In this document: one piece after another, positions 35,674-46,280 of the stretch | Numbering within the stretch: position 1 is the first letter of the stretch | Layout of the letters: each line of letters opens with the position of its first letter | DNA from: Aaosphaeria pasadenensis | Lineage: Eukaryota > Ascomycota > Dothideomycetes > Pleosporales | Reading direction: 5' to 3' | DNA length: 64,000 nucleotides | NCBI GenBank assembly: GCA_022813625.1 | Contig: JAKLMB010000001.1 | Span: forward strand, 992,001-1,056,000 | Translations under genes and position numbers: made by a program | Notes under the pieces: generated by a model | Databases searched by the model: none | Seen by the model: the letters and a program-made list of their open reading frames with translations, nothing else | What the model was told of the DNA's origin: nothing

Positions 35674-37059
35674 ATGCCAGCTCGAACACGAGCTTGTGCC
35701 ATTTGCCGAAGAAAGAGAATCAAATGCGATGAAACCTTACCGCAATGCTTGATGTGCATTCGCACGAATAAAGAATGTCCTGGACCTGTCAACGGACCTC
35801 TGTTCGTTGACATGGGAGCCTCGGCTGCAAGAGCATCCTGGGTACAAAAGCACAAGTCTTCTGGACGTACATCCGACACCATATCGACAGTACAAAATGT
35901 CACCTCGCACCAGCAGGACGGCTTGATATCTCATCTGCCAATGCAGGTGGATCAATCTTGGGTACTCACTGAAGCATTCTATGGGAAGTTTCTTGCATAC
36001 TTCTCCTCCGGCGGGGAATCTCGCGACTTGAGAAATCGATTGACGTGGCTGCATGAACTCCCAACTCTATCAACTGATGGCACCAATACTGCACTCGCCC
36101 TCGCAATCCGAGCTTCAGCATCAATATACTGTGGAGCGGAATCCTCAAGTATCCCCTTGCAGCAGAAGGCTTTCAAGTTGTATGGGCAAGCATTGTCGAC
36201 ACATGCTAAGATACTCAGCTCCAATCCCAAATTGATCACCGTACACATGATCTCTACTAGTGTTATGCTGAGCCTGTTCGAGGCAATGCAAGCGACAACA
36301 GCGGATGCATATCGATCGCACATCTATGGTGCAGCAAGATTGATAGAACTCACGACACCAGGGCAGTGTGTCTTCGGTGTTTTGTGCCAATTGTTCTTTC
36401 ATATCAGGACCCAAATGGCGTTCATCTACCTAACAACAGCAAAGCATCATTCAATGCCTGTCACTAGAATTCTCACCGAGACATTGAGCTACCAGGATGT
36501 TCCGGTTGTACAGCGCTTGATGTCGCATATCGCCGCATTAGCGCAAATGTTTCACGAAAATACATCAATACCCGCCCTTGAACATTGCCTTGAGCTTGAG
36601 ACATATCAGCGTGTCAAAATGGGAGTGGAGGCTCTTTGGACTGAGTATTCTTGGCAAGCATTGTCAAGCAACGAGCAGCTTTCATACGTTGTTGATACTG
36701 GCGAGAACGTATACCGGGATTCTTTTACGGCACTTACAGTTGCCTATTTCGCCTGTGCAGAGATTCTATTCCGCATATTGGCATCACGACTGTCGCAACC
36801 GTACGAGGACTCGAGAGATCCTTATACCGCTATACTGGCCTGCGCACACTATCTAGACCCTTGTAACATCGGATTCGCATTCATGAGAATGGCGACGCCT
36901 CTATATCTTGTCGCCTTGTATAGTCCAAAGGAAGAACAGCGTTCAGAAGCCATCAATGTCTTTCAAAGTTGGGAGAACGGCCATCTGTCAGGTATCAGCG
37001 CCCTGGCGCTCGAAACCATCCGCATGCGAACTTCACAAGGCACCAAATCAAATACATGA
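35674..37059 (+). CDS. Zn2Cys6 transcription factor (461 residues)
   Basis: Single exon. The binuclear zinc cluster sits at the very N-terminus, Cys 8, 11, 18, 25, 28 and 35 (CAICRRKRIKCDETLPQC...), spacing CX2CX6CX6CX2CX6C, the Gal4-type DNA-binding domain. The rest is helical and resembles the fungal-specific regulatory region of short C6 factors (FKLYGQALSTHAKILSSNP, ISTSVMLSLFEAMQATTADA, HIYGAARLIELTTPG). Such factors often control a neighbouring metabolic gene set. It is convergent with the monooxygenase gene, ending 40 bp from its stop, and its ligand is unknown. The ATG at 35674 is used; two codons upstream there is only a GTG. Confidence 0.92.
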   Translation: MPARTRACAICRRKRIKCDETLPQCLMCIRTNKECPGPVNGPLFVDMGASAARASWVQKHKSSGRTSDTISTVQNVTSHQQDGLISHLPMQVDQSWVLTEAFYGKFLAYFSSGGESRDLRNRLTWLHELPTLSTDGTNTALALAIRASASIYCGAESSSIPLQQKAFKLYGQALSTHAKILSSNPKLITVHMISTSVMLSLFEAMQATTADAYRSHIYGAARLIELTTPGQCVFGVLCQLFFHIRTQMAFIYLTTAKHHSMPVTRILTETLSYQDVPVVQRLMSHIAALAQMFHENTSIPALEHCLELETYQRVKMGVEALWTEYSWQALSSNEQLSYVVDTGENVYRDSFTALTVAYFACAEILFRILASRLSQPYEDSRDPYTAILACAHYLDPCNIGFAFMRMATPLYLVALYSPKEEQRSEAINVFQSWENGHLSGISALALETIRMRTSQGTKSNT

Positions 37060-37099
37060 GTCGTAGATCTTATTGGAGTATGCTCGTGTCTATCATTAT

Positions 37100-39035
37100 C
37101 TATGGACATTGTTCCACCGTTTTAGTGGCCTGGTCTAACTTAGATGTCAAACTATCTTTGCGCTCCTTTTTCGGCTCTAGAAATTGGAATTCGTTCAAGT
37201 AACCCGTCAGGCCTTCTGGATCTCCCGATCGATCTGCCAACGTCCACCCATTTCCGAACCATCCAAACTCGTTTCCGTCCAGATGTTCCACGTCGTAATC
37301 CTCCCACCTCACTGTCTTTAGCGCAGTCAGTGCATGGATGCTGCTCCCTGGCCATAGTGCAGTCACACGACCACGCATGCGCTCTTCCACTGTCGCTCCC
37401 GGTGGCGCAGTTTTATACCAGCTCAGACAGTTGGCAGTATAAACAGTCCTTTTGAAGTACTCATCACAAAACTTGGTGAAATTGTTCACTGGGCCCCTCT
37501 TTGGTTCGACAGTCCTCAAGTTGCCAATTGCAAGCCTTTGCAACACCTGGCCTATGTAATGATGAATGGCTTCGATGATGATCAGAAGACTCCCTGCACC
37601 TTGGAAAGAATTGGGCCCGAGTGATTGGAAGAAGTTCGGAAAGCCATCTGTACAAAGCCCGAGGTATGTTCGAGGATGTGTGGTGTATTTGGAGCGAAGG
37701 TTTAAGCCGTCGCGCCCGTATATCGGAAATCCGGAGGAAACGGAGGTATCGAAGCCAGTTGCACAGATGATTGCATCTACGCTTCTATGCTGACCATCCT
37801 TTGTCGTTATTCCAGTTGCATCGATGTGCTGTATTCCCGTCCCTATAACATCTACTGAGGGCGATGCAAGTGCTTCCAGATAGCCCGGCCCTGGAGTGAG
37901 TCGCTTACATAGTGGTGGATAGCTGGGGATGAGGCTGTCAACCAGCTCGGGTTTGGCCTGTAATCGCTCTCTCATTGCGGCCTCAAATTTCTTCTCGATT
38001 CCAGCATATTGAGGATGATCACGTTCGCAACTTGCGTAGAAACCTTGAAGAGACAGTTCCAGTGTCTTGCGGTATTCAAGATATGCTTTTGGATTCTCTC
38101 GCCATGCCTTCTTCTCTTCAGGCGAGTAAGAGAAATTGCCGTTCGTTGATTCGCTCTGCCGTTCTTTGACGTGCTTTTCGGCGATCTGGTTCGCGATCCA
38201 TGTTTTGCCTCGAATGTAGTGGTCCATTCTCTGGACTTTGTCCGCCAAAGCCGGTACGATTTGTATTCCACTGCTACCACCCCCAATAACTGCAACTGTT
38301 TTGCCCTAAATGACACCTGTCAGACCAATTGAACTTTGAATTCATTCAAGATTCCTTACTGTAGGATCAAATGACGTGTCCCAATTCGCACTGTGCAATA
38401 GCTTTCCTTGGTAACTCTCGATACCTTTGATCTCTGGCCATTTCCACTCATTCAGTGTACCAGTTCCGGTAATAAGTACATCTGATGTGTCTTCAACAAC
38501 CTCGGGTGCTCCGTTTGTGCTGAGTCTCAGGAGTTTGACCGTCCAGTTCGATGCATCCTCGTTCCAACGGGCTTCTATGCATTTATGCTCGAATTTGATA
38601 TGTCTTTCTATGTCGTACTTCGAGGCGACATTTTTCCAATACTCCAGAATTTCTGGTGCAGATGCGTAAAACTGGCTCCATTCGGTGGATGACTCGAAGC
38701 TAAGCTGGTAGGAGAGAGAAGGCACATCTAAATATTACAGTCAGAACTGCATGCATTACGATAATTTCGAGCATACCACAAGCGCAACCTGGATATCTAT
38801 TCTCATACCAAGTACCCCCAAGTTGAGGGTTCTTTTCGTAAATGGTAAGGTCAATGCTGGGAACAAGTTTTCGAAATTGTATAGCGCCACAGATCCCCGA
38901 TACACCGGCGCCAATGTAAATGACCTTAAGAGGTCGAGGTCTGTCAATCTCTCTTTCGGAAATTAGACTCGAGGCGTATGGATTGGACTTGACGTCAGCA
39001 GCAGGCATAGCGTCGGCGTTTGATAGGAAAGGCAT
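37100..39035 (-). CDS. Baeyer-Villiger-type flavin monooxygenase
   Basis: Three exons in transcript order, 39035-38777, 38727-38360 and 38305-37100, give 610 residues. The FAD Rossmann motif GAGVSGI is at about 42-48, followed by GGTWYENRYPGCACDV, the typical FAD/substrate segment. A second Rossmann motif GGGSSGI (about 217-223) binds NADPH. The Baeyer-Villiger fingerprint region (about 192-203) reads YQGKLLHSANWD; the consensus FxGxxxHTxxW is met except for Tyr at the first position and Ser for Thr. Such enzymes convert ketones to esters or lactones with O2 and NADPH. The gene is divergent from an amino-acid permease across 1.15 kb that carries a long inverted repeat, and convergent with a Zn2Cys6 gene. 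The substrate is unknown; N-hydroxylating monooxygenases are a less likely reading. Confidence 0.93.
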
Positions 39036-39150
39036 GACGAAATTATGCAAAGATGTTTTGTTAAGCAATCATTACATTCAGTCCATCAATTGTACCTTTA
39101 TGCTTTCACTATCTCATACTACAGTGCTCTGCGTGGGGATGCAAGCCTTG

Positions 39151-39164
39151 CGGATGTCTAGCCG
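39151..39164 (+). promoter_or_regulatory. Candidate Zn2Cys6 site CGG-N8-CCG (left arm)
   Basis: CGGATGTCTAGCCG lies inside the left 17-bp arm. Inverted CGG triplets with fixed spacing are the usual target of Gal4-type dimers. Which factor binds is unknown; two Zn2Cys6 genes lie within 6 kb. Confidence 0.5.
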
Positions 39165-39365
39165 CCCCAATCAATCCACTTCGTATCAAACTGGAGAGGT
39201 TAGACATCCGTTCAGGGCCAAGTGATTAGATCTGGAGATAACATGCGTTCCCCCACAAAACTCCCTATCTCTGAACGTGAGGTGCATGTGGTGATCTTAG
39301 GATACTGCTAGCTCGCATTGTCCACTTTCATGTTTGGTGTTCTCACGTTTCGATACCGAGCTGTG

Positions 39366-39379
39366 CGGCTAGACATCCG
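39366..39379 (-). promoter_or_regulatory. Candidate Zn2Cys6 site CGG-N8-CCG (right arm)
   Basis: CGGCTAGACATCCG is the exact reverse complement of the left-arm site, about 200 bp away. Position and identity of the pair suggest functional constraint or a recent local duplication. Confidence 0.5.
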
Positions 39380-40182
39380 CATCTCACGGGGGTTATTTGT
39401 AGGGGCCTGTGATTGGCAGACGGCATTGACTCCTGTCCCATAAATAACCTTAATTGCCTATCTCTCTGCCAGAGCAAGTCATCCCGACCGCGCTCATTAT
39501 GTTTTGCGCATTTATCGAGACATGACCAATTTAGTAATATTATTGGTCGGATACTCGGAAGAAGACACCTTTTCTCGACGCAAGATAACATCACAGCACA
39601 ACCTCAATCCAACTGACGCCATGATTCAAGTTCAACAAGATTAAGATACTGCATTGCGTTTGGATCTTGCGTCTAGCCGGTAGGAGTTACCTTCTGAAGT
39701 GGCACTTTACTTAACGCCAGGCTGAAATTCCCTGACAGGCGCGATCCAGACTGCTCTCTCTCTTCGGCCACGGGTAGCGCAAGCGCAGGATGCGGCTCTA
39801 TAGAACACCATCCGACGCCCTAAGCCCGCCACCAAGTCACTACGGATAGCTTTCCGATGGTTCGCGCACGTTGCTCAAGACTGACTTTACCGCAAGGAAA
39901 CCAAGTGGCGAAGCTGGAGGAAACCTGCGTATCTTGGTCACAACTAATCAAAGCGGAGCCCCCCGCATTTTCCCCATGTTTTTAGATAAGAAGTGAATCC
40001 GAGCTAAGCTTCCTTGCATCTAGACCCGGACGACCTGCCCAGATAACAGGATAGTACCACCGAGAAGCCATGGCATTCCAAACATCTATAAAGTGACCGG
40101 GGTCTGTCTCGACCAGAATGTTCAGCAGCGTCGATTCTCATTCCCTTTCTACCTTTGCGCAACCTCCATTTCCATTTCCATC

Positions 40183-42174
40183 ATGTCGAAGGACGAATAC
40201 AGCCAAGATATCCGTCCTAGCGACGATCTGGCAGCAGTCGAGAAGAACGATGGCGGCGCGTTAGAGTCGACCGTTAGCTGTGCTCAGGGGGAAGTTCACG
40301 ATGCGAGAAATGGCGAATTCAAGCGGACCTTTACACAACGGCAAATCCATGTACGGATGTACAATTACTCTGACCTGACCATTGAATTCTAACATATTTA
40401 TCTAGATTATTGCCCTCGGATCCAATGTTGGCAGTGGTATCTTCATCGGTATCGGCAAAGCTCTCGCAGATGGTGGCCCTGGAAACATGATACTCGCATA
40501 TCTCATGGTCTGCGTTCTCGTGTGGGCTGTGCTGCAGACTTTGTCAGAGATGACGATCATTTTTCCAACTTCGGGTAATTTCATCGATTATGCGGATAGG
40601 TGGGTTGATCCTGCATTGGCCTTTGGTGCAGGTTTTGCAGAGTGGTTGGGTAAGATATTGTCGAACTCCATATAGCGATTGCTACGTCAACTAACACTGC
40701 GAAGGATGGACCGCCATCGTTGCAGCAGAAGCTATCTTCTTCTCTGTCCTGGTTGACCTCTGGGCCGATGGAGCTGTTCCCCTGGCTGCACTATGTATGG
40801 AGACCCCCTGCAACTTTATCAAAACCCCCACTGACCTTATCATGCAGTGACCATGTTCCTTGTCGCTACTTTCATCATTTTCCTCCTCCCGAACTCCTAT
40901 TTTGCATGGTTCGAATATGTCACATCCGTCATTAAGATCTTTTTGTTCCTCTTGATCATTGTTTCCGGTATCGCCGTCCTTTGCGGTGCTGGACCAAAAG
41001 GATACATTCACAGCGGCGTCAACTATACTGAATTGGGCGCTTTCAAGAACGGTTTCGGAGTAAGGCGGACTCAGAGATATCATTGATGATGCAAATTGAA
41101 CTGACATGACCATAGGGCTTCGCACGATGCGCACTTCTCGCCTGCTGGGCAGTCGGCGACCAGGTATTCATCGGTATTCTCGCGGGTGAAACAAAGTCGC
41201 CTCGCATGAGTATGGGTCATGCTACGAAACTCGTCCCTTATCGAGTTATCGGCATGTACATGACTAGCGTGATCTTGGCCACTTTCTTGGTTAGGTCCGA
41301 TAACAGTCGTCTGCTCGGTGGATCAGGAGCAAGTGGCGCAGCTGCATCTCCATTCGTCATTGGATTGAGGGACGTTGGAATTGCTGGCATTCCGGATATC
41401 CTCAACGCCGGAATGATTCTCGGTGTCCTAGCCATCTCGGCCGAAGCTGTCTATCTGTCATCGAGAATTCTCAGAACGATGGCACATCAAAAGCTGATCC
41501 CAGAATTCATGGCCAAGGTCGACTCCAAGGGTAGGCCTAGGTGGGCATTGGCCATCACCGTTGCGACATCAATCTTATTGACATATCTTGCTCTGAGCGG
41601 TATGTACTGAGCGCTTTTCGTATGAATGACCACTAATGCAATTACAGGAGGCGGAAACGAAGCGCTGAACTGGTTCCTCAACATCACAAGCTCGTCATTC
41701 TTCTGCAACTGGCTTATCATTGGATTCACCTCGTTCCGATTCAGGGCATCCATCAAAGCACAACAAGACCCAGTCTTCTCGGCACCGTTTGCTTGGAAGT
41801 CTAGCAAGTATCCTCTTGCACCGGCATTCCTACTCGCTGGTTCTACTGTACTTTTGATCTCTTGCATATATGCGGGAGTTAAGCCTTTGGTAAGCACTGC
41901 AACATCCAACGCCGAAAACTTTCAGCTTACCATTTGACAGGGCGGCGGTGGATTCACGGCAGAGAACTTCTTCTCTTACATGTTGGGCTTCCTCATCATC
42001 TTTGGGTTTACCCTGATTTACAAGATCGGCATGCGCACAAAATGGCGGAGCCCTTCCACGGCAGATCTTACTACGGGACGGAGGAACCTATCAGAGGAGG
42101 AAATCCTAGAGTTGGAAAGCTACTACAAGCTCTCTAGCTGGCAAAGGTTCAAGACCTATGTCCAACTATGGTGA
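40183..42174 (+). CDS. Amino-acid permease (AAT/YAT family, APC superfamily)
   Basis: Seven exons, 40183-40350, 40406-40649, 40705-40794, 40848-41059, 41116-41599, 41648-41889 and 41941-42174, give 557 residues. The acidic N-terminus is followed by TM1 (IIALGSNVGSGIFIGIGKAL) and the rest of the permease signature (ADGGPGNMILAYL, EMTIIFPTSGNFIDYADRWV). Further hydrophobic helices (VATFIIFLLPNSYFAWFEYV, IFLFLLIIVSGIAVLCGAG, FLIIFGFTLIYKIGM) fit about 12 membrane segments. It is a proton-coupled plasma-membrane importer of amino acids or related amines. All phases close and every intron is short (47-55 nt). It is divergent from the monooxygenase and convergent with the second Zn2Cys6 gene, 77 bp away. 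The substrate is not predictable. Confidence 0.93.
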
Positions 42175-42251
42175 TCGTATTGATGGAAGGGAATATTAGG
42201 AGAAGCAATTGCTTTCTCGGTTATTTAGTTTCTACAAAGAGGAGACGAATT

Positions 42252-44729
42252 CTAGACCAAATCCAACTGTGTTCGTTCATCCTCATCCTGCCAACTGCCC
42301 TGCAGATCTAGTGGTGTTCCAAACATGACCTGATTAACTACACTATCAAGGGCATCGGATGACAGCCCGAAGCTCGCCAAGAAGTCTTCGTTAGGGAACA
42401 TGGGGTAAGACGGGATTGAGTTCACCAGAAAGTGGCTTTCAGGCTCGACAGGTAGCTCCGGAATGGGATAGTAATCCAGTGGGAGTGTGGCTTGCTCTTC
42501 TGATTGAACGGAAGGCTCTCCTGGCGAACCCCGGCGCGACTGAAATCGGCTTGCTAACCGATCAAGGAGATCTCGAATATAAAATAGACAATCCTTGCGG
42601 TTCAATGCGATATGATTTCCTCGAGCGATCATCTCGTCAAGAATTGCGACTGCTTTATCCACAAGTGTAGAGCAATCGAGATGGGATGAGAAGACAAATG
42701 GCAATATTTGTAGTATAATTGTCGCTGAAGTCAGATTCGCGAGTTGAAAAGGAAGAAAGGCCTCTGTCTTGATGAGCCACGTAATAGCCGCACAAGGGAT
42801 GCAATACCTACCAATCATGTTATTCTCCAATCTTACGGTTAATAGATCAATGATCTTGGCCGCCGATTTGGCGCAGGTCTCGACTAGAGTCTTAATGCCT
42901 GCTGAATACGGTCGCTGATCCGTAGACCGCTGTTGCGCGTTTCTGAGTCGCCTCTTGAACAATGAAAGCAACACTGGCCGGGTGGCAAGTATCGCACACT
43001 AATTGATTGATTAGCAACGCGAAACCCATCAGACGCATCCACAGTAACATACTTCATGATATGAAAGCGTTATAAGCGTTACAGCCGACAAGTCTAGTTG
43101 AACAGTACTCTGAAGCTCATTATGGATCGTATCTTCGAGCTCTCGTGCAAGACCAGCCAAGTGTTTCAGGAGTCGTCGTGTGCGGTCTAGAAATGTTCGA
43201 TCGGATACATCGTCCGGGATGTATACCGCTGATAGTCACATGGTCAGCTGCGGTATCTTGAGGCTGTGTCATAGACCAATTAGAAATAACTCACTGGCGA
43301 TAACCTTTGATACTAAGCGAGTCACCTTGACATGGAGAGTATAAACGACGTGTCTTTGGGATGAGTCGGTGGAAGTAGGTAGCGGCGCAGTTATGTCTTC
43401 CTCTGGTACGGCTTTGGGACAACCTGAAGCTGAGGATATGTGCCGGTCCATCACATAGATGGACCACCATAGATTGTTGTACCTCCGGGCACGGTCGTCT
43501 CCAATGACTTCAGCAGGAACATTCTTGTGTAAACCACACCACATTGCCAAGCGTGCGGCTTGACCGATCTAAGATTGCATTTCCTTGTCAGCCTTTGGTC
43601 GTTATCTCGCTATCTACCCGATACTTACGTGGATATATGCAGCAGCTCTCATATCAAGGCAATACATGTACAATGATATCAGAGCCAGTAGTTCCACAGC
43701 CATTATAGGCTCGCTTTGCAGATCAGGAATAGTCGGAAGTAATGCCATAGCGCGCGAGAAGAACTCAAATCCTGGAGGAGTCGTGCGATTCTGGAACGGG
43801 ACCACGAACGCTTTACCAAAAGACAGTACAACGAGAAACTGGGTATACCAGATACGAGATGTTTTGACCGTCTCTTGCGGATTCTCGTAGAACTTAGCAG
43901 TTTGCTTGGTGAACTCGTCCTCATCAAAAAGCGGCAGGATATTGCATAAATTGAACTTGACCGCGTTTAATAGATAGATCGCGTAATCCTGTGGTGGAAC
44001 CCCCTGCAGTATACTTGATTGATCAGGCAGTTCATTTGTCCAGTCTAGCGAGTACGCATCGCCGTCGAAGAGATATCGGAAATCTTGTGTCGGCTCGGGT
44101 TGCAACGTTCTCCTAATCATCTCCGCTACCCGGAAGGTGAACGACCAACTTGATGATTGTGAAATGTACACTTTTTCTGTTAGAATTTTGATGCATAGAA
44201 CATGGCTCGAGCCTTACACCACTGATCTTTTGTCGTTCTAACGTCTCTGATAAACGGCGTAGGCTTAGGAAAAGGACTTTCGCTCAACTCGTTCTCCCAG
44301 ACCTCCCCACTCTGCTCGTCAGCATCTTCGTCCGATGGATTTATAGTAATAGAAGCAGAGTCTTGGGCGCTTTGGGAGCCTATATCGACAGGTTACATAA
44401 GGCTTACGATGAAATATACCCATCTCAGGGCCCTAGCTTACCTCCACGGTGAGGATCATCCATTTGCTCAGAACTAGTTCCATGTGGAGAAACATGACTA
44501 GAGCTTTCTCTCCTTCGGGCGCGTTGATGTAGAGAGTTCAAGTATCTATGGGTGTTGGTGTTGTCGCATCTTTACTGATTGCTGGTCATTATACTGACCG
44601 TTCCGACACAATTATTCGCCTACTATCCTCGGACACATGGCAAGGTATCGACTTGCGCTGACATGAAGTACATGGGGCAGTACCTGAGCATTTGATTTTC
44701 CTTTTGCGGCACGTATCACATCTATTCAT
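42252..44729 (-). CDS. Zn2Cys6 transcription factor with Fungal_trans region (695 residues)
   Basis: Eight exons in transcript order: 44729-44599, 44545-44442, 44379-44218, 44170-43629, 43568-43295, 43228-43053, 42998-42812 and 42763-42252. The zinc cluster is at residues 4-30 (CDTCRKRKIKCSGTAPCTSC, spacing CX2CX6CX5CX2CX6C). The middle has the hallmarks of the fungal-specific factor domain: AARLAMWCGLHKN, NNLWWSIYVMDRHISSASG, HECAILATRPVLLSLFKRR. The tail is acidic (SWQDEDERTQLDLV). Introns 3 and 7 needed care. Intron 3 (44217-44171) ends at AAAAAG because the earlier CAG creates a stop. Intron 7 (42811-42764, 48 nt) is in frame, so it may be retained. Such factors usually activate nearby catabolic or biosynthetic genes. 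It is convergent with the permease. Confidence 0.88.
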
Positions 44730-45376
44730 TCTATTTTAGCCAGTATTTGGATTGGTAGTAGGTATGGGCTCTCGAACATACGCTACGTTCGTCCTTGTAT
44801 GCCTGGCTTTCCCTTTATTTCCCCGAGAACTCATCGTTCGTCACCGCCACCTAATTATGTAAATTAATTGGCGCGTGGAAGAAAGGGATTTGTAGTTGAA
44901 TAGCGAAGCTCGCAGAGCACAGAAAAGAAATGTACTCTGGCTTTGTTCACTAGAACCAAATTAGGTAATCCTACCCATTAGTTATCGCTTGCAGTCATGA
45001 ATGCCTTCATACGGCCATTTTCCTTTTGATCGCAATCACTCTCCATCTTACTTAGTTCCCCAGCAACCCCGCAACTCCCTGAATCGCTCCCTATCTTATC
45101 ACACGAGCTCCATTTGAGGGATCTTCTCATTCTTTACGTTATCGTCATCGTTCATTGGATCATAATGCTTCAATGTGGAGGGGAAGAGGATGCAGCCAAT
45201 CGGAGACCGTTCCGCACCTCGGATAACGACTCGACGGACCCGCACTGCGCGTTTGCGATGCGATAGAGCTATCACTCAGCGACTCTTTCAAATATAAGCT
45301 GTTGATAAACGAAAGGAGAAGCAATGATTCCCTTATCAGACATACAATCTACGTTATCAAAACCGCCTCTATCAAC
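44730..45376. other. Divergent spacer, Zn2Cys6 factor to cupin
   Basis: About 650 bp. No gene supported. A CGG-N8-CCG site lies at 45201-45214, about 165 bp upstream of the cupin ATG. Confidence 0.5.
45201..45214 (+). promoter_or_regulatory. Candidate Zn2Cys6 site CGG-N8-CCG upstream of cupin
   Basis: CGGAGACCGTTCCG has the same CGG-N8-CCG spacing as the two sites in the monooxygenase/permease promoter, but a different spacer. Such a pattern is expected about once per 4 kb by chance, so this single site is weak evidence. Confidence 0.3.
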
Positions 45377-46045
45377 ATGGTGGAAACCAAGATCTATCAT
45401 TTACCCCCAACGGCTTTGATGCCAAATTCGCCTCTACCTTTGATTCACTACACTGGTGTTCTGAAAGAGTCGGAGCGTACCTCGGGCCATGCTTTTGATC
45501 TCTTCTGGGATAACGGTTGGCGAGTGCAGTGGCTGGTGCGATATCCACATACCCAGCGTGCCCATTACCATGGCGCGTCTCATGAATGTATGGCGGTGCT
45601 GACAGGTACTGCCACCATTCGTTTTGGAGTTGCCGACACAGCCGTGGATCTAGAGGAAAATACACACGGATCCGCCTATGAAGAGGGCGGTATAGAACTG
45701 CAGGCCAATGCTGGCGATGTCTTCATAATACCTGCTGGAGTCTCCCATAAAACGTACAATACCCTCCCGGCTGCAGAATTCGAGCGCTTGAGCGGTGGCG
45801 ATGGGCACGATGTTGATATTGAAACTGCACGGGAGCTCTACCACTCTATCAAACTTTCTGGATTCACCATGCTTGGTGCATATCCTAAGGGGTGTCAATG
45901 GGACTTTTTGGAGGGTGGCGAGCACGAAGGGAATTATGAAAAGGTTTGGAAGGTCCCCAAACCGGACACGGATCCTGTATTCGGTACGGGAAAGAGAGGT
46001 ATCATGAATCTATGGGGTAGGACAGAAATTGTTTCTAAACTTTAA
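45377..46045 (+). CDS. Cupin domain protein (YjlB-like)
   Basis: Single exon, 222 residues from the ATG at 45377. The N-terminus MVETKIYHLPPTALMPNSPL followed by PLIHYTGVL resembles the bacterial YjlB cupin family. The first cupin motif has His 63, His 65 and Glu 70 (HYHGASHECMAVLTGTATIRFG), and the second has AGDVFIIPAGVSHK with His 124, so three His and one Glu are available to bind a metal. No signal peptide, so probably cytosolic. YjlB-type proteins have no settled reaction; many single-domain cupins are dioxygenases, isomerases or metal-bound regulatory enzymes. A frame 25 codons further upstream is open but starts with a non-ATG codon. Confidence 0.85.
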   Translation: MVETKIYHLPPTALMPNSPLPLIHYTGVLKESERTSGHAFDLFWDNGWRVQWLVRYPHTQRAHYHGASHECMAVLTGTATIRFGVADTAVDLEENTHGSAYEEGGIELQANAGDVFIIPAGVSHKTYNTLPAAEFERLSGGDGHDVDIETARELYHSIKLSGFTMLGAYPKGCQWDFLEGGEHEGNYEKVWKVPKPDTDPVFGTGKRGIMNLWGRTEIVSKL

Positions 46046-46280
46046 TCATGCCGGAAATGAGTCAACAGAGAACTGGTCACGAATCCTGCGGAGTAAAAAA
46101 GATATAATGAGTCGTCTAAAAGGAACACGATGCGTTTAAGAATTTAATGTACATAGATGTTATATGAGCAAAATTGATGAGAAAAAATGATAACATACCC
46201 CAGCAAGAGTATGCAATGGAGTGATTGCCCTAACTTATACCGAGGAACTCTTCGCATACACTACCCCTACAACCACTAAC

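Larger units (their letters stand above)
39036..40182. promoter_or_regulatory. Divergent promoter, monooxygenase/permease
   Basis: About 1.15 kb separating the two start codons. It carries an exact 17-bp inverted repeat (39149-39165 and 39365-39381) and a third partial copy, TAGACATCCG at 39201-39210. No gene supported within it. The shared region suggests the two genes are controlled together. Confidence 0.65.
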
